64,000 nt of DNA, taken from Chryseobacterium sp. E1 (lineage in GTDB: Bacteria; Bacteroidota; Bacteroidia; Flavobacteriales; Weeksellaceae). Below, piece by piece: positions 19,854 through 31,864 of this stretch; position 1 is the first letter of the stretch; each line of letters starts with the position of its first letter. The position numbers and the translations under genes were made by a program. The notes under the pieces were generated by a model. The model saw only the letters and a list, made by a program, of their open reading frames with translations, was not told where the DNA came from and made no database searches. The stretch lies in the NCBI GenBank assembly GCA_019203745.1, contig CP078104.1, positions 496,001 to 560,000 of the forward strand, read 5' to 3'.

Positions 19854-21496
19854 TTAGTTCCAATTATTAAGGAATCTTTTCAAAAAATTCTTTCCGTTTT
19901 CAGTTAGAAATTTATCTACGCACTGTACAAGATAACCTTCATCTATAGACCCGGAATTGTTATTTTTAAATACTCTGATGTCTTTCAGCGGTTCCAGCCT
20001 TTTGTCTACAATAGGCAAATAAACAAGAAGATCATTTCTAAGTTTTCCTAAAGTTGTGACATCATCATAAGGATTAATAGGATTGATGAGCCCGTCATAA
20101 TCAGAGCCTATGCAGATATGATCCCATGGGCTGCGCTCTCCTACCCAGTTCATTTCCGAGTACCCTAACCTTACCGCATAAAGAATATGGGCACAAAGCA
20201 GATAGATATGTCTTACTTCACGGTCTGTTTTGTCTTCGGTTATGAAAGCCTCTTTCAGATCAAAAGTTCCTTCCTTAAACCACTTGCGCCATTCGTAAAG
20301 AGGAATTGCTTCCGGATCTTTAAAATATTCAGGTCTGGAGCCATCCATCATCGTTTTAGCAGCTCCCAGAATCCGCTGATCCATTGAAATTCCTATCAAA
20401 CCGTTGCTTTTCATAATTTCCAGGATTTCTTCATCAAACAGATTGATGGTCCATGGATTGCCGAATAATTTATTATTCAAAAGGAAATCTGTTTTGCCTA
20501 TTGAATGATTCTTAGCCTGAATTTCACAGATCGTTTTTCCCTGAACATACCTGAAACCAGAACGATAGTTTTTCTGTTCTAAAAAATCTTTTATTGAGGA
20601 AAATGTAAAACCGGTATGGGATGAAATAATCGGCAACCGGAGTGTTTCCGGATGCTGTACACCTAATTCTTCCCGGAACTGATAAAATTTGTGCCGGGAA
20701 AAAACACTCATATGCTTAATATCAATAAGGGAAGGATATGGATGCAGGAATACGGTACGGATAAAGTCTTTTCCCTTATCTGAAATTCCAAAACCTGATT
20801 TGGGGATAAAGTCTTCACTTCTAAAGGCTACTTGCGCTGTTCCGTTTAAAGCCTGTGCAAAACCGCACATATGCTGCTCAGGAATTTCGCTGAGGTGAAC
20901 CAGATTGATGCTGAAAAGATCTACATTTTTTTGGTCATCCTGAATTTCACGGTAACACTTTTCGGATCCGTAGCTGCTGCCGCATCTCTTATTTTAGTAT
21001 TCGAAAAATTATGCGCTCCTTCTACAGAAAATGCAAGATAGGTATATTGCTGATTGCTGAAAATGTCTTCGGCGGGAGGGTTTTTACGGCTGATAAATTT
21101 TATTTTGAAATCATTTTCCAGTGTAGTATAATTGGATTGGTAATAGGCTATTTCTTCTTTTAACAAATCAAAATAGGTAGTTTCCTGTTTTTCACACGAT
21201 CTATAAAATCCCAGCTTATAGGGAGTTTAGAAGAACTAAAGCCTTTAAAAAGCCATTGATGTTTTCGGCAAAAGCATATTCCATTGCCATCAGAGCGGTC
21301 ACTCCGTATCCCAGGGAACTGTTTTTCACCATTGCCGGTGAAGACTGGCTGTCGAATGCATTGCCCATAAATTCATCTATGACACTCATTAACCCTTTTG
21401 TTTTAAAGTTTGAGTTCAATGGAAGACGGCCGGTATCTTTTTACTGATCAGATGTTTAAATAACAAATGAAAGTGAAAATCAAATATATTTTTCAT
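19854..21496 (-). CDS. Peptidase M19 (membrane dipeptidase)-like protein (frameshifted)
   Basis: About 547 residues with at least three frameshifts (near 21440, 21220 and 20915). Metal-site motifs follow the M19 order: DFHFH at the N-terminus (HxH where HxD is usual), VEGAHN (bridging Glu), IDIKHMS, PIISSHTG, and the late HICIGSDYDG with the catalytic-side Asp. The chain is about 150 residues longer than typical renal-dipeptidase relatives, with an extra N-terminal helical part. No signal peptide, so a cytoplasmic dipeptidase or amidohydrolase is likely. It starts 10 nt after the fused protease gene and is surely co-transcribed. Confidence 0.8.
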
Positions 21497-21506
21497 ACGG
21501 TGTGTT

Positions 21507-24263
21507 TTAAGGATGAAGTACTTTTTGTCTTATTGCATTGAATGTGGCCAGCGACTGGTTTCCGTCACCATCGTTTAAGCTTTCTACAGCAGCTTTACCC
21601 AGCGGGGCATTACGTTTCACAATTTTTTTGCATGATCAGACATTTCAAAATCTTCAGACTGAAGGCTTTCTTCAGCTTTTATACCTGTCATAATACTTCT
21701 CATGATTCCGTTCCAGAGCATCTTTAAACTTTCTCCTACAGTTCGGAATTCCATAGCAACACGGCTGATATCTTCACCATCGTACGCATTATTTAAACCG
21801 GAAGCTGCCGGAAGTTTGCTTTTCAAAAGCTTATCAACATCTAAAATCCCAGCTCCGAAATCCTTAGGGGAAGGCTGTGTTTGGTTCTTGCAGAATCTTT
21901 AAGGCTTTTTCTGAAGGCTTCAACGATTTGATATCCGTGGTATGCTTTTAAGTCTTCTCTGTTTTTATAAAGCCAGAGTACAGCTGCAGAAGAAACATGA
22001 GGAGTGGCATAGCTTGTGCCGTGACCATATGCCATTCCGTAGCGGAACAGTCCGGAATCTAGTTTTAAGGATTTCGGGACATATACATGCATTCCCGGAG
22101 CTGTAATATCTACGGTTTTTCCCCGGCATGATCCTTTCCATTCTTTATCATCGGGATTCGATGCTGCGACGGCAATGGTTCCCGGATGTACCGCAGGTGC
22201 GACAACTTCTTTCACTTCATTTCCTGCTGCACAACACCATATAATCCCTCTTTCATACACTTTTTTGGATAGGTTATAGGTCGTCATTGTAGGAGGTAAT
22301 CCCATACTTGTGGTAATTACTTTTGCTCCGGTTGCAATGGCTGCATCTACTGCTTTGGCCAATTCTTCCTGTCTTCCAATGATCATTACATCCTGTGCAA
22401 CCCGGTAAGGAATAAGTTTAACGTCATTTTGATTTAATAAACCACGATTGCCGTTTTCTTCTGCATCAGAATAAAGGTTTCCAATAATAATACTTCCTGT
22501 TCTTGCACCGTGGCCCGCATCTGCAAGGGTAAATATTTTGCGATGTTCTTCTTCTCTGGAATTGTCATCATTATCTACAAAGTCAAAGTCCTCAGTAAGG
22601 TCAAATGAACCATAGTTTTTCGGATGATGAGAATACCCTGTATCAAACTGGACAATTTTCACTGAATTTCCTATGGCATCTGTTATACCTCCTTTATAAT
22701 TTACGGCTTCCCAGTTCCACTTCCTGTAGTCTTCCTTAGACTTGCCTTTTACATATTGACTGGATTGGCTGTATAATTCAAGAAATTTTTTTCATTATTA
22801 AAATCTTTTGAACCTGAGCTCTCAACTGCTTTAAACTGATCCTCATAGGTCACTTCCATATTCAGATAGATCTCACTATCATATTCTGCATGAATAATTT
22901 CTTCCAATGAAAGTAATTCTCTGGCAAACTCGTTCGGGTTTTTGCCTCCTGTAGAAATATCCAGCACAAATAATTCTTCTTCATTTTCTCTGGCAGAAAC
23001 CGGAGTCGCAAGACTGAGACTGAAATCTCTGCCATAATTCAATACAAGCTCTGCTTCAAGTCTGTCAAAATTTTCCGGGCTGTTTTTCGCAAGAATAATG
23101 AATGGAAACTTTTTGATTCATCCGAAGTTTTTTTGTATTCAATACCGGCTGATCAATTATTGCAACAGGGTCTTTTAGTTTTTGGCCTTCATTCTTTACT
23201 TCAGTAAGAGAAATTTCCGGCTGATTCTTAACAACTTCTTTGAGTTCTTTTTTGATCTTCTGGGTTCTTGCAAGAATTTCATTTTTCTTAAGGTTTTGGG
23301 CCGGATCATCAAAATTTTTCTTTTGCAGCAACTCCAGTATTCTGCTGATACGAATTCCGGCATTGGCCACCCATTCAATCTCATCATCCGGTGTATCTAA
23401 AGTGGCAACTGCTCCTGATTTTGTAAGAGGCCTTTTATTTTCATCCATTTTAGGCACGCCTGTCTGGTGCAGGGCTACTATCTCACAGGTATCCAATGCT
23501 ATGACCGGTGCGCCTGAAGTGCCTGATAAAGAATCGGTCTCATACATAATGAGGTCCTGAGTTTCTGAGAAAAAAGAATTATTATTCAGAGAGGTCTTTT
23601 AGGCTGTCCGTTGGGATGCTGTATAATAATACACGTTCCTCCTTTGGTTATTTTACCTGCATTGCCGTCTATTTCCAGAGAAGGAATATCTGTAATCTTT
23701 TTTCCTTTAACGTTAAGTTCTTCTAATGCAACCATTGTAAAGTCTAATCCTGAAAACTCATCTTCCGGCTTTTGCTGAATGTCTGAAGTAAAGAAGAACG
23801 TTTCCGGTTCGGCCCTGAACTGAACAGGATTCAGTATCCTTCCTTCTTCGTCAATTTCGTAGAAAAATTCAGCTTTAATGTTTTCACAATCTTCCTTACT
23901 GGAAATGACGTGATTATTGGTCATTAAAATATTCCCGTTGATTAAAAAGCCAGATCCCAGAGGTTGATTGTTATACAAAATCCGGCATACTGATTGGGAG
24001 ATCTGAAGTATTTTTGAAAGATTTACAATGTCTACAAGATCATTTCCGCCGATTATTTTTTCGATTCCCAAACGGGAATTAATATCCTTGCGGGCCATTC
24101 TGATGTCAAAACGCTTCTGATCATCCTCCAGGTTGATGAGAGGATAATTTAACGAGCGTAATTCTTCAAGTTTATTGTGATCTTTGATAATCTGATCATA
24201 CTGATTCGCCAGTCTGTCAACAATGACCGCTTTTGTTTCCCCAGCATTTAAAAAATTAAACAT
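21507..24263 (-). CDS. Trypsin-like / subtilisin-like fused serine protease (frameshifted)
   Basis: About 919 residues read through six or more frameshifts. Order: an N-terminal helical segment (residues 1-70), the linker IEKIIGGNDLVDIVNL common ahead of bacterial trypsin domains, then a trypsin-like domain with His118 in NNHVI, Asp174 in GLDFTM and Ser in GTSGAPV. After a charged linker comes an S8 subtilase domain with Asp in IVQFDTGY, His in DAGHGARTG and Ser in HGTSYATPHV. Both triads are complete. There is no signal peptide, so it should act in the cytoplasm unless exported otherwise. It heads the cluster with the M19-type gene. Confidence 0.85.
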
Positions 24264-24567
24264 AGTATAAGTTTTTAGGGTTATTCATTCAAAAACCAGA
24301 GAAACTGAAACCATGTCTGACTTACCATCAATAAGCTGTAAAGTATGTCATGAACTCCTCAATAACCAACAATCTCCTGATAAGTATTCTTTTAAAAAGC
24401 AATTAAAAATTACGGAAAAATGCTCAATAATCTGTAATAAAAGATTACTATTTCTAAGAATATTTTTTCCGAAGTTACCATGAATGATTGTAACAGGAAA
24501 TAGCACTTTTGTGTGATAAGATAAGTAATCTAACAGGTTTTAATACAATAAAAAACTTTTTGGTCAG
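24264..24567. other. 304-nt intergenic region without a gene
   Basis: The upstream region of the fused protease gene. No coding frame of useful length, no exact TAnnTTTG box and no strong hairpin were found. A stray half copy of the TAACAGGTTTT palindrome arm occurs near 24530. Confidence 0.45.
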
Positions 24568-25007
24568 TTACTGAGGAAGGTGTGCAATCAGTTCAACTTC
24601 CAGTTTAGCGGCGGGCATATATAATCTTTGTACCTGTACCCAGGTAGCTGCAGGAAAGTCATTTTTGTAGAATTTTTTTCTGACGTTATTTAGCTTTTTC
24701 ATCTGATCAATATCCGTGGTATACAAATTCTCTTTAACAACATTCTCAAAGGTAGCTCGAAACTGGACAGAGAAGCTTTTAAGTCATTATAAACGGAGGT
24801 AATTCCTTCAGGAGTTATTTCAGTGGCCACAGCACCGGAAATGTACAGAATATTATCGACTTTTAAAACCTGCGTATAGCCAGCAACGGTGTCTTGCTTT
24901 GCTTTATTATTATTCCAATGCCATTTTTTTTTCTTTTTTATTTTGGAATCCTGTGAATACGTTTTACCAAAAAGGAGAATAAGAGGAAACAGTATAAGAT
25001 ATCGCAT
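24568..25007 (-). CDS. Exported RidA/YjgF-family protein (frameshifted)
   Basis: About 146 residues with one frameshift near 24750. A signal peptide (RYLILFPLILLFGKTYS) and a basic KKKKKWHWNNNK linker precede the RidA domain. The core shows VDNILYISGAVATEITPEG, a central FENVVKENLYTTDID and the C-terminal ATWVQVQRLYMPAAKLEVELIA. RidA proteins deaminate reactive enamine/imine intermediates using a conserved Arg; here the matching region is QRLYMPAAKLEVE, so the Arg context differs. Export is unusual for this family. It is not linked to the peptidase genes beyond strand. Confidence 0.8.
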
Positions 25008-25210
25008 AACGGTTAATTTTAGTTTTTAAATAATTTTATTTGCAAATCCATAAGTAAATTTTCTTTACTAATTTAAAATTTTTAAGCCAATAAATTTCAA
25101 ATTCCGATTAACGATAGTTTAATATAAGTGAATACACTAAATTGGTGTTAAAAACCTTCCCAATACAAGTCTTCTTTTTAGAATCAGAGATCATATGACT
25201 CTATCATTTT

Positions 25211-25767
25211 TCAATCATAGTGACTGACACTCTTTTGAACGGATTTAATTTTATTATTTTCAAATATGATCAAATAATGCTCTGCCTTTGTCATAGAGTA
25301 TTTGGTGAAGGGGTTTGCTAAAATTTCAGCTCTCAATGAATCATTCCTGATTTCCGAGAAGTATATGTACTGTAATGGTCCGTGAAAATTCTTTAACTTA
25401 GAAACAGGTATAGTTTTGTACTGATGATCTTTTCTCCAGTTCGATTTTGTATATTTTTTTGAAAGTTTTCTGATCATTGAATTTGAAAATGAATTTTCAT
25501 TTTTAAAATTCTCACTTCCATAAATGGCATAGTTCTGAATTTTATAGATTCCAGGTATTATTTTCACTCCGGACGCATCAGAATGGTATTCTTTGAGAAA
25601 GGGTTTTTCCTGATTAAACTTATGGGTAGTGGCATTATAGGCTAATTCATATTTCTGGAATTCAGAAGGATACTCAGCAGTTTTTTTTGCTGTACAGGAA
25701 CAAATAAGAATAAGAAATAATAAAAAGAAAATTTCAATTTCTTACAAAGCTTATCAATAAATAACAT
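25211..25767 (-). CDS. Small uncharacterised lipoprotein (frameshifted)
   Basis: About 185 residues with a frameshift near 25700. The repaired N-terminus gives a hydrophobic stretch ending in the lipobox LICSC, followed by TAKKTAEYPSEFQKYEL. The C-terminal half has PFTKYSMTKAEHYLIIFENNKIK, a typical strand-turn pattern. No known family recognised. The start at 25767 (ATG) was chosen because it joins the signal in one frame after repair. Confidence 0.55.
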
Positions 25768-25827
25768 TTTACTATTCGATTTGGTTTTCAGATTAGAGCC
25801 ATCATAATTATCAAGGAATTCTAAACT

Positions 25828-25860
25828 AAACCTAACAGGTTTTGAAAACCCGTTAGGTTT
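25828..25860. repeat. Palindromic repeat AAACCTAACAGGTTT, copy 2
   Basis: Inverted arms at 25828-25842 and 25846-25860, 15 bp with one position that is G-U on the minus-strand RNA. Same element as at 19816, here between the carB terminator and the lipoprotein gene. Confidence 0.8.
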
Positions 25861-25879
25861 AAGACCAAAAATAATAAAA

Positions 25880-25910
25880 AAACGCACCCGATTATTCATC
25901 AGGTGCGTTT
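25880..25910 (-). terminator. Intrinsic terminator of the pyr-car operon
   Basis: A 9-bp stem (25880-25888 with 25902-25910) is followed on the minus strand by a run of seven Ts. It starts 22 nt after the carB stop. Confidence 0.85.
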
Positions 25911-25931
25911 TAAATATTTATAAGTTAACGA

Positions 25932-28900
25932 TTACATCGTCTCCATCTTGAAGCTCATGCTCTCGATCACTTTCAGGATTGCTTCTACCGTATCCATTGA
26001 AGTTAAACAAGGTACACCGTTTTCCACACTCATTCTTCTGATCTGGAATCCGTCTCTTTCAGCCTGCTTACCTTTTGTAGTGGTATTGACAACATACTGA
26101 ACTTTTCCTTTCTGGATCAGATCGATAAGATTAACGTCTTCTTCCCCGATTTTGTATCCGATTTTGCAAGGGATTCCTTTTTCTTCGAAGAATTTTGCAG
26201 TTCCTTCCGTAGCCCAGATTCTGAATCCTACCTCATGGAATCTTGCAGCCAGATCAGCAGCTTCCTGCTTGTGCTTATCTGCTACCGTGAACAGGATGGA
26301 CCCGTGCATAGGAACTTTTCTGCCTGCTGCTACAAGACCTTTGTAAAGTGCTTTTTCCAGAGTGGTATCTTTCCCCATTACTTCTCCGGTAGACTTCATT
26401 TCAGGGCCTAAGGAGATATCAACTTTCGTTAGTTTAGAGAATGAGAATACAGGTACTTTCACAAATACTCCTTCTTTGTTCGGAACCAATCCGTTTTCGT
26501 AGCCCAGATCTTTCAGTTTTTGTCCTAAAATTGCTTTTGTAGCAAGATTGGCCATCGGAACCTCTGTAATTTTGGATAAGAAAGGAACTGTTCTTGAAGA
26601 ACGTGGGTTTACCTCGATCACATAAACGTTTCCTTCGAAAAGAACGTACTGGATGTTCATTAATCCGATTACATTCAGTCCTTTTGCAAGTCTCTTTGTG
26701 TAATCTACCAAAGTGTCAATTTCACTTTGAGAGATATTCTGTGGCGGATACACTGCGATTGAGTCTCCGGAGTGAACTCCTGCTCTTTCGATGTGCTCCA
26801 TAATTCCCGGAATTACTACTGTTTCACCGTCGCAGATGGCATCTACTTCGATTTCTTTTCCTACCATATATTTATCAACCAAAACCGGGTGCTCAGGGCT
26901 TGCGTCTACCGCATGTTCCATATAGTGGGCCAATTCTGCTTCAGCATATACGATTTCCATTGCTCTACCTCCAAGAACGTAGCTTGGACGTACCAATACC
27001 GGGTAACCGATTTCATTGGCAATTTTTATGGCTTCTTCCTTAGAAGTGGAAGTTCTTCCTTTTGGCTGAGGAATTCCCATTTCCTGTAAAGCTTTTTCAA
27101 ACTTATCTCTGTTTTCAGCTCTGTCAAGATCTTCTAATGAAGTTCCTAAGATCTGTACTCCGTGAGAAGCTAATTTATCTGCAAGGTTAATTGCAGTCTG
27201 CCCACCAAACTGTACCACTACTCCTTTAGGTTTTTCAAGCTCGATGATGTTCATTACATCTTCTTCTGTAAGTGGCTCGAAGTAAAGTTTATCTGAGATA
27301 GAGAAGTCTGTAGAAACTGTCTCAGGGTTGTTGTTGATGATGATCGCTTCGTAACCCATTTCTTTGATCGCCCATACTGAGTGAACCGTTGCGTAATCGA
27401 ATTCAACTCCTGCCCGATTCTGATAGGTCCGGATCCTAATACAATGATCTTCTCTTTGGCAGAAACCACACTTTCGTTTTCTTCTTCATAAGTTCCGTAG
27501 AAGTAAGGTGTTTCAGATTCAAATTCAGCAGCACAGGTATCTACCATTTTGTAAACCGGCATTACTCCGTTTTCTTTTCTGAAGTTGAACACTTCACGCT
27601 CTTTTACCTCCCAAAGAACTGCAATATTGATATCTGCAAAACCTAATTTCTTAGCTTCAATTAAGGTTTCTTTATCAAATTTGTTGGCAGCGATTACTTT
27701 TTCGAAGTCAACTAACTTTTTCAGTTTCCAGATAAAGAATTTATCAATTTTACTCCATTCTACAATCTGCTCCCAGTCATATCCTCTTCTTAAAGCATCT
27801 CCGATAATGAATAGTCTTTCATCATCACACACTCTGATTCTTCTTTCGATTTCCTCAGCAGTAAGTGCCTGAGCCTGCTTTGTCTTTAATCCTAAATGTT
27901 TGATCCCTGTTTCCAGTGAACGGATTGCTTTTTGCAAAGATTCTTCGAAGTTTCTTCCGATCGCCATTACTTCTCCGGTAGCTTTCATCTGAGTAGAAAG
28001 TCTTCTGTCTGCTGTTTCGAATTTATCGAACGGGAATCTTGGGAATTTTGTTACCACATAGTCAAGAGCGGGCTCGAAACATGCGTATGTTTTACCTGTT
28101 ACCGGGTTCATGATTTCATCCAGAGTCAATCCTACAGCAATTTTTGCAGCAATCTTTGCAATCGGATAGCCTGTTGCCTTACTTGCCAGTGCTGATGAAC
28201 GGGAAACTCTAGGGTTTACTTCGATGATATAGTAATCGAAAGAATGCGGATCTAAAGCTAACTGTACGTTACATCCACCCTCAATTCCTAGAGCTCTGAT
28301 GATTTTCAGAGAAGCATTTCTCAATAGCTGATATTCTCTGTCTGAAAGCGTCTGAGAAGGCGCAACTACGATAGAGTCTCCTGTGTGAACTCCTACCGGA
28401 TCAATATTTTCCATGTTACAAACCACAATGGCATTGTCGTTTGCATCACGCATTACTTCGTATTCTATTTCTTTGAAACCTGCAATTGATTTCTCAATAA
28501 GACATTGCGTCACCGGGCTGTGCTTTAATCCCAGTTCTGCAATTTCTTTTAATTCTGCTTCAGTGGAAGCAATACCACCTCCGGTACCTCCCATGGTAAA
28601 GGCAGGACGAACAATTACAGGATACCCGATCTCATCTGCGAAAGCCAGCGCCCCTTCTACCGTATTTACGATATCAGATTCCGGTACCGGTTCATTCAGT
28701 TCTCTCATCAGCTCACGGAAAAGATCTCTGTCTTCTGCTCTGTTGATGGCAGAAAGCTTAGTTCCCAATACTTCCACTTTGCATTCTTCAAGAATTCCTG
28801 ATTTTTCCAATTCTACCGCCATGTTCAGTCCTGTCTGACCTCCTAATGTTGGTAATAAAGCATCCGGACGTTCTTTTCTGATGATGTGGCTTACAAACTG

Positions 28901-29113
28901 TAGTGAAATCGGCTCGATATATACTTTATCAGCGATTTCCACATCTGTCATGATCGTTGCAGGGTTTGAGTTGATCAAAATTACCTTGTAGCCTTCTTCT
29001 TTCAAAGACAGACAAGCCTGCGTTCCTGCGTAATCAAATTCAGCTGCCTGACCGATGATGATAGGTCCTGAACCGATTACTAAAATTGTTTTTATATCTG
29101 TACGTTTTGCCAT
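25932..29113 (-). CDS. carB: Carbamoyl-phosphate synthase large subunit (frameshifted)
   Basis: About 1060 residues, the normal length, in two frames broken near 27415. It makes carbamoyl phosphate from ammonia (supplied by CarA), bicarbonate and two ATP, for both pyrimidine and arginine synthesis. The first ATP-grasp half has [17 protein letters not shown] and [14 protein letters not shown]; the second half has [23 protein letters not shown] and the matching ATP-binding segments. The C-terminal allosteric MGS domain ends with DTVEAIL. The frameshift falls at the start of the second half, at [14 protein letters not shown]. It is co-directional with carA and pyrB. Confidence 0.97.
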
Positions 29114-29171
29114 TTTTCTTTTTTAGATACAAGATGTTAGATGTCAGATTTCAGACTTCCAACAGGTTGTT

Positions 29172-29525
29172 TTACTTTTTTAAATTAGATTTGAATGTAT
29201 AAATCATTCTTTGAATTTCATTTAGATTTGATATTAAACTGTTGACTTTTTCTTCGCCGAGCAAACTTAATTCTCTAGTTAAGATTAATTGTGTCTGTAA
29301 CTCAAAAGAGGAAGCATTTGCAATTCCTAGAAAATGATAAAACTCGCTGTTATTATTTCTTCCTGCTCCTTCTGCTATATTTGAAGAAATGGAAATTACA
29401 GATCTCTTAATTTGAGAAATCAAACCAAACTTCTCATCTTTGGGTAACTCTGCACAAATGATATAAACCTGTTTTGCAAGTTCAATCGATTTCTGCCAAA
29501 AAACAAGCTTTTCAAAGTTATGCAT
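29172..29525 (-). CDS. Four-helix bundle protein (23S rRNA-intervening-sequence type)
   Basis: An intact 117-residue protein beginning MHNFEKLVFWQKSIELAKQVY. Hallmarks are a short first helix with FWQK, the central EKFGLISQIKRSVISISSNIAEGAGR and a final long helix pair. This family was first found inside intervening sequences of bacterial 23S rRNA genes, but stand-alone copies are common in Bacteroidota. Here it sits between carA and carB, in the same direction, 41 nt after carA and 58 nt before carB, flanked by short related A/G/T-rich tags. Its role is unknown; binding of nucleic acid or self-assembly has been proposed for the family. Confidence 0.9.
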   Translation of the reverse strand: MHNFEKLVFWQKSIELAKQVYIICAELPKDEKFGLISQIKRSVISISSNIAEGAGRNNNSEFYHFLGIANASSFELQTQLILTRELSLLGEEKVNSLISNLNEIQRMIYTFKSNLKK

Positions 29526-29566
29526 GATAGAGTCTGTTATCTGATGTCTAATATCTGAAATCTTCC

Positions 29567-30639
29567 TTACTTCTTAAAATCTTCCATCATTTGAATGAAT
29601 TCATCAAACAGGTAGTTTGCATCTTCCGGACCAGGGCTCGCTTCAGGGTGATACTGAACTGAGAAACAAGGGTGAATTTTGTGTTTTAATCCTTCGTTTG
29701 TTCTGTCGTTCAAAGCGATATGCGTTTCGATAAGGTCTGTTCCTTTTAAACTTTCCTGATCTACAGCATACCCATGGTTCTGAGAAGTAATTGCTACTTT
29801 GTTTTTCTCTAAATCCAATACAGGATGGTTTCCTCCTCTGTGACCGAATTTCAGCTTGAATGTTTTCGCTCCGCAAGCAAGACCGATCAACTGATGCCCT
29901 AAACAAATTCCGAAGATCGGAACTTTTCCTAATAAACCACGGATCATGTCTAAAGCGTGTGGCACATCTTCCGGGTCGCCAGGACCGTTGGATAACATGA
30001 TTCCGTCCGGATTCATCAGTAGAATTTCTTCTGCCGTAGTATCCTGAGAAACCACAATGATATCACAGTTTCTTTGAGATAATTCTCTGATGATCCCTAA
30101 TTTTGCTCGAAATCCACCAATACCACTTTGAAACCTCTGTTTGGGTTGGCATAAGGTGTCTTTGTAGAAACTTCTTCTACCTGATTGGTTGGGAAGCTGG
30201 TTGATTTCAATTCTGAAGCTACAGCATTTTCATCGGCATCAGCGTTCACAATTTTTCCTTTCACTACCCCGGAATTACGAAGAATTCTTGTCAGTCTTCT
30301 CGTATCGATTCCTGAGATTCCGGAAAGGTTTTTCTTTTTAAATAATTCATCTAAAGTGATCTGAGTACGGAAATTGGAAGGAAGGTCGCAAAGTTCTTTT
30401 ACGATAAGCCCCTTGATTGCCGGCTCGATACTTTCATAATCATCACGGTTAATACCATAATTCCCGATAAGCGGATAGGTCATACAAACTATCTGACCAC
30501 AGTAAGACGGGTCAGAGATCAATTCCTGATACCCTGTCATTCCGGTATTGAAAACTACTTCTCCTGCAGTTTCCAAATCTGCTCCGAAACCTTCTCCATG
30601 AAACACTTCACCGGACTCCAGTATTAATTTTTTCTTCAT
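29567..30639 (-). CDS. carA: Carbamoyl-phosphate synthase small subunit (frameshifted)
   Basis: About 358 residues in two frames broken near 30105. The N-terminal domain has [35 protein letters not shown] and [13 protein letters not shown]. The class I glutaminase domain has the nucleophile Cys in [13 protein letters not shown] and the His/Glu pair in [12 protein letters not shown]. It delivers ammonia to CarB. The pyrB gene is upstream and carB downstream, with the four-helix gene between carA and carB. The start codon follows the tandem repeat region by about 30 nt; no separate promoter box was found there. Confidence 0.96.
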
Positions 30640-30670
30640 TTTTTCTATTTAGATTTTCTTTTTTTATTAA

Positions 30671-30924
30671 CAGGTCGCCCCTATGGGGCTCACATTATCT
30701 TTTTTTTCTTTGTTCCAGGGGCTTTACCTCTGGCTATTAACAGGTCGCCTCTACGAGGCTCTCTCTTTCCCTCTTCATTATCTATTAACAAGTCACCCCT
30801 ACGGGGTTCATATTACCTTTTTTTTTTTTCCAGGGTTTTACCTCTGGCTATACAGGTCGCCTCTACGAGGCTCTCTCTTTTCCCTCTTCATTATCTTCTA
30901 CTAGCAGACCGCCTCTACGAGGCT
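30671..30924. repeat. Five-copy palindromic repeat in a ~115-bp tandem duplication
   Basis: A 20-bp unit of the form CAGGTCGCCTCTACGAGGCT starts at 30671, 30741, 30789, 30853 and 30905. Each copy holds a small GCCTC/GAGGC hairpin, with compensating changes (GCCCC with GGGGC) in copies 1 and 3. The copies alternate in two types, and the spacers also repeat (a CAGGG..TTACCTCTGGCTAT segment and a CCCTCTTCATTATCT segment), so the array is two full copies plus a part copy of a ~115-bp unit. It lies between pyrB and carA, both on the minus strand. It is not a CRISPR array. Confidence 0.85.
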
Positions 30925-30957
30925 CGCCATACTTTTTACTTTTACCTTGGCTCTTTG

Positions 30958-31845
<888 letters not shown>

Positions 31846-31864
31846 ATTTCTTATTTTTGGGCAT

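Noticed and set aside
29172-29525. A true 23S rRNA intervening sequence
   Set aside because: No rRNA sequence surrounds it; it lies between two protein genes.
30671-30924. Regular repeats that could pass for a CRISPR array
   Set aside because: The units are 20-bp palindromes, their spacing alternates (70, 48, 64, 52 nt), the spacers are themselves repeated, and no cas gene is near.
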